Below, one piece after another: positions 61,497 through 64,000 of a stretch of DNA of 64,000 nt. Under the pieces are notes generated by a model. The model saw nothing but the letters and a program-made list of their open reading frames with translations. It was not told where the DNA came from and did no database searches. The position numbers and the translations under genes are program-made. Source of the DNA: Methanothrix sp. (lineage in GTDB: Archaea > Halobacteriota > Methanosarcinia > Methanotrichales > Methanotrichaceae); assembly GCF_030055635.1 (NCBI RefSeq), contig NZ_JASFYM010000002.1:93290-157289 (forward strand). The letters run 5' to 3'. The stretch's first letter is position 1; every line of letters begins with the position of its first letter.

Positions 61497-61898
61497 ATGA
61501 CCAGCATCAAGAATGCTCCGAGGACCGCGACCACGATCAAGGTGAGATCGAAGCCTGAGTACATGATAAGCAGATCCAGGGATCCGTATCATGAGCTGAT
61601 GCTGCGCTTGTTCAAGGATGAGACGACCGCGATGCGGGGAAGGAGGTTTCTGGGCATCGTCGAGGAGAGGATGCGTGAGGGAAACCCGCTGAGGACAGAC
61701 GAGTGGGAGAGCTTGATCAGAGAGCTTGGGATAAGCAGGTCGGCATTCTATGCGATGAGGAACAAGCTTCTTGGCGCGGGCCTGATCTCCATAAGAGGGG
61801 GAGAGTACAGGCTCTCAGGGGCGTTCAGCAAGGATCTCGTGGACATGGCGAGATGGTGGTGGACCGCTGTTCTCGGAAACAGCCTGGAGAACCTCTAG
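61497..61898 (+). CDS. Winged-helix transcription-regulator-like protein
   Basis: 133 residues from ATG 61497. Residues of about 20-55 are charged ([19 protein letters not shown]). The core has a helix-turn-helix: [43 protein letters not shown] (in parts: [31 protein letters not shown]). This looks like a winged-helix regulator. The target is unknown. It lies 54 bases upstream of glyS. Confidence 0.7.
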   Translation: MTSIKNAPRTATTIKVRSKPEYMISRSRDPYHELMLRLFKDETTAMRGRRFLGIVEERMREGNPLRTDEWESLIRELGISRSAFYAMRNKLLGAGLISIRGGEYRLSGAFSKDLVDMARWWWTAVLGNSLENL

Positions 61899-61952
61899 CC
61901 CAGGATAAAGGTTAAATTATCACGTGCGATCCTACCATCGGAGGATTTTGGT

Positions 61953-63686
61953 ATGGACAGGTACGAGCAGGTGACCGAGCTGGCGAGAAGACGTGGCTTC
62001 ATGTGGCCGTCCTTCGAGCTCTACGGTGGTGCTGCTGGCTTCTACGACTACGGTCCTCTCGGAGCCAGGCTGAAGAGGAGGATAGAGGACATCTGGAGGA
62101 GATTCTTCGTCATAGGAGAGGGGTTCGCAGAGATCGAGTGCCCGACGATAGGCATCGAGGAGGTTTTCAGGGCATCAGGCCATCTGAGCGGCTTCTCCGA
62201 TCCTTTAACAGAGTGCAAGGATTGCAAGGAGATATACAGGGCAGATCATCTCATAAAGCACATCGTGGAGGTACCCGATGCTCTCTCAGCTGAGGAGATA
62301 TACAGGGTTATAAAGGAGAACGATATCACCTGTCCGGAGTGCGGTGGGGAACTCTCTGAGGTGTACGAGTTCAACCTGATGTTCAGAACCGCGATCGGTC
62401 CTGGCAACAGGCATCCCGGGTACCTCAGGCCTGAGACAGCGCAGGGCATGTTCATAAACTTCCAGAGGCTTCTCAGGTACTACCGCGATTCCCTGCCCTT
62501 CGGCGCTGTCCAGATTGGAAGATCCTACAGGAATGAGATATCACCGAGGCAGGGGGTGATACGGCTCAGGGAGTTCAGCCAGGCCGAAGCAGAGGTCTTC
62601 ATAGATCCCAGGAACAAACACCATCCGCGATTCTCAGAGGTTAAAGATCTCCGGCTGAGGCTATACTCCAGGGAGGCTCAGGAGCGCGGCCAGGTCGATG
62701 AGATGACCGTCGGAGAGGCCGTGGAGCGCGGAATCATAGCACATGAGATCCTCGCGTACTTCGTCGCAAGGACCTATGAGTACCTGGTGGCTGTTGGCGT
62801 TGACAGGGAGCGGCTCAGGTTCAGACAGCACAAGGCGGATGAGATGGCGCATTATGCAGCTGACTGCTGGGATGCAGAGGTCCTGCTCGACCGTCTCGGC
62901 TGGATAGAGATCGTCGGCATAGCAGACCGCACTGACTACGATCTCAGGTCCCACATGGCTCTTAGCAAGGCGAACCTGAGCGTGTTCGTACACTACCCTG
63001 AGCCGGTCAGGCGCAAAAGGATCGCTGTAAAGCCTGACATGAAGGCGCTTGGGCCCAGGTTCAAGGGCAGAGCAAAGGCGATAGCAGAAGCCATCCAGGC
63101 GATGGATCTCTCGAATCTCAAAGACGATACCATAAAGGTCACAGTGGATGGCGAGACATACGAGATCGAGAGGGGCCTTGTATCTGTGGAGGAGATAGAG
63201 GAGGAGATACGCGGCGAGGAGGTGGTGCCGCACGTCATCGAGCCCTCCTTCGGGATAGACAGGATCCTGTACACGGTGCTCGAGCATTCCTATCACGAAG
63301 AGCCTGTGGAGGGCGAGACAAGGGTGGTGCTGAGGTTCCTGCCCGGCATATCCCCCGTGGATGTCGCGATTCTCCCACTCATGGACAAGGATGAGCTGGT
63401 CGAGCCTGCGAGGAGGATCTTCGATGCGTTCAGGAGATGCGGCATGCTCGCGGAGTTCGACACATCCGGATCGATCGGGCGGAGGTACAGGCGCAACGAT
63501 GAGATTGGGACACCGTACTGCATCACCGTCGATTACCAGACGCTCGAGGACGGGACGGTCACGGTGCGGGACAGGGACACAATGAAGCAGATCAGGATCG
63601 GAGAGGACAGAGCGGTTGATGTCATCAGGGATCTCCTTTCCGGAGCTCTCTGCTTCTCAGAGGCCGGCGCACCTGTAAAAGCATGA
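61953..63686 (+). CDS. glyS: Glycyl-tRNA synthetase (archaeal/eukaryotic type)
   Basis: Class II aminoacyl-tRNA synthetase of 577 residues. Motifs: RRGFMWPSFELYGGAAGFYDYGP at the start, zinc-binding CKDC and CPECGGEL, HPGYLRPETAQGMFINF, GRSYRNEISPRQGVIRLREFSQAE and the C-terminal anticodon-binding domain (VAILPLMDKDELVEPAR). ATG at 61953 with GGAGG ahead. The stop overlaps the ATG of the next gene (ATGA). Confidence 0.97.
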   Translation: MDRYEQVTELARRRGFMWPSFELYGGAAGFYDYGPLGARLKRRIEDIWRRFFVIGEGFAEIECPTIGIEEVFRASGHLSGFSDPLTECKDCKEIYRADHLIKHIVEVPDALSAEEIYRVIKENDITCPECGGELSEVYEFNLMFRTAIGPGNRHPGYLRPETAQGMFINFQRLLRYYRDSLPFGAVQIGRSYRNEISPRQGVIRLREFSQAEAEVFIDPRNKHHPRFSEVKDLRLRLYSREAQERGQVDEMTVGEAVERGIIAHEILAYFVARTYEYLVAVGVDRERLRFRQHKADEMAHYAADCWDAEVLLDRLGWIEIVGIADRTDYDLRSHMALSKANLSVFVHYPEPVRRKRIAVKPDMKALGPRFKGRAKAIAEAIQAMDLSNLKDDTIKVTVDGETYEIERGLVSVEEIEEEIRGEEVVPHVIEPSFGIDRILYTVLEHSYHEEPVEGETRVVLRFLPGISPVDVAILPLMDKDELVEPARRIFDAFRRCGMLAEFDTSGSIGRRYRRNDEIGTPYCITVDYQTLEDGTVTVRDRDTMKQIRIGEDRAVDVIRDLLSGALCFSEAGAPVKA

Positions 63687-64000
63687 TGGCTGCCGAGAAC
63701 TGGCGCGCCTGTCTGATCAGGGAGATCAGGAGGAAGGCCATACATCTCACCGGCCTGTCCGTGCCGATCCTCCTCCTCAAGGCCGGCTGGTGCATAACGG
63801 TCTGGTTCGTCGCCACAGCACTGCTTGTTGCGGTCGTCCTGGAGACGCTCAGGCTCAGAGGGATGATACGGCTCCCCGAGGTCAGGGAGAGCGAGCAGGG
63901 GCGCGTGGCAGGATATTTCTTCTACATATCAGGATGTCTTTTGACTGTGGTTCTTTTCAGCGAGGTGATCGCCGCGCTGGCGATACTCATGCTCTGCATA
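63683..64000 (+). CDS. Dolichol/phytol/diacylglycerol-kinase-like membrane protein (3' end cut)
   Basis: 106 codons visible. It begins MMAAENWRACLIREIRRKAI and continues HLTGLSVPILLLKAGWC with several hydrophobic segments. The 'EIRRKAIHLTGLSVPIL' pattern matches CTP-dependent lipid kinases of the SEC59/VTE5 type, which phosphorylate polyprenols or similar lipids. It overlaps the glyS stop by ATGA. The catalytic C-terminus is outside the window, so the assignment is tentative. Confidence 0.65.
   Translation, partial: MMAAENWRACLIREIRRKAIHLTGLSVPILLLKAGWCITVWFVATALLVAVVLETLRLRGMIRLPEVRESEQGRVAGYFFYISGCLLTVVLFSEVIAALAILMLCI

Overview
The window comes from a euryarchaeal, acetate-using methanogen, most likely a Methanothrix (formerly Methanosaeta) species close to M. 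thermophila. That placement is inferred from gene content. The window has a complete acetyl-CoA decarbonylase/synthase operon (cdhA-B-C-cooC-D-E), the coenzyme F420 gene cofH, archaeal-type dnaG, metK, nmd3, srp19 and glyS, AT-rich TATA promoters, many near-leaderless starts and frequent ATGA overlaps. Both ends are cut: carA lacks its 3' end at the left edge, and a membrane lipid-kinase-like gene lacks its 3' end at the right edge.

Layout. 1-6383 (minus strand): carA, dnaG, then a tight run metK / secreted propeller-like protein / DUF424 / nmd3. 6540-16763: glutamine-dependent NAD synthetase, a 1210-residue surface protein with seven tandem repeats, a hairpin-rich noncoding block, a secreted snapalysin-like protease (minus), then a CBS-containing site-2 protease followed directly by a TraB-family protein. 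17069-23401: nurA and thiC (minus), diverging from an MBL-fold hydrolase, argD, hisC, an adenylate-kinase-like gene and a CDP-alcohol phosphatidyltransferase, several with overlapping ends. 23723-26852: a 39-residue membrane protein coupled to a sodium/solute symporter, tRNA-Val, an MTH1187-family protein and moaB.

27050-31041 holds five consecutive CBS-domain genes (about 18 CBS domains and no other recognised catalytic domain, though the first carries a zinc ribbon). They are followed by an Rnl3-type RNA ligase, an archaeal ornithine cyclodeaminase of the nickel-pincer type and an AlkD-like protein. 35452-39535: a secreted beta-helix protein, then cbiB, a cysteine-rich small protein and a cobD-like decarboxylase (minus), which supply corrinoid biosynthesis next to the corrinoid-dependent Cdh complex. 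40263-48709: the cdh operon, containing two extra paralogous Ala/Pro-rich small proteins between cdhC and cooC. 48940-64000: a hotdog thioesterase, an Aquifex-type aconitase, cofH, a NOP2/Sun RNA methyltransferase with a detached RNA-binding-like protein, a sugar-nucleotide epimerase, a HemK2-like methyltransferase, a DUF45 peptidase, a deoxyribosyltransferase-like protein, inositol-phosphate synthase, DUF211, srp19, a winged-helix protein and glyS.

Functional links. The cdh, cob/cbi, cofH, aconitase and symporter genes fit growth on acetate with cobamide and F420 cofactors. Inositol-phosphate synthase and the CDP-alcohol transferase are consistent with inositol-headed ether lipids. The most unusual features are (1) a dispersed family of roughly 50-base hairpin elements, seven copies, three of which supply the stop codon of the gene they follow; (2) a block of six or more consecutive hairpins at 12372-12608; (3) the five-gene CBS cluster; and (4) the duplicated Ala/Pro-rich small proteins in the cdh operon.
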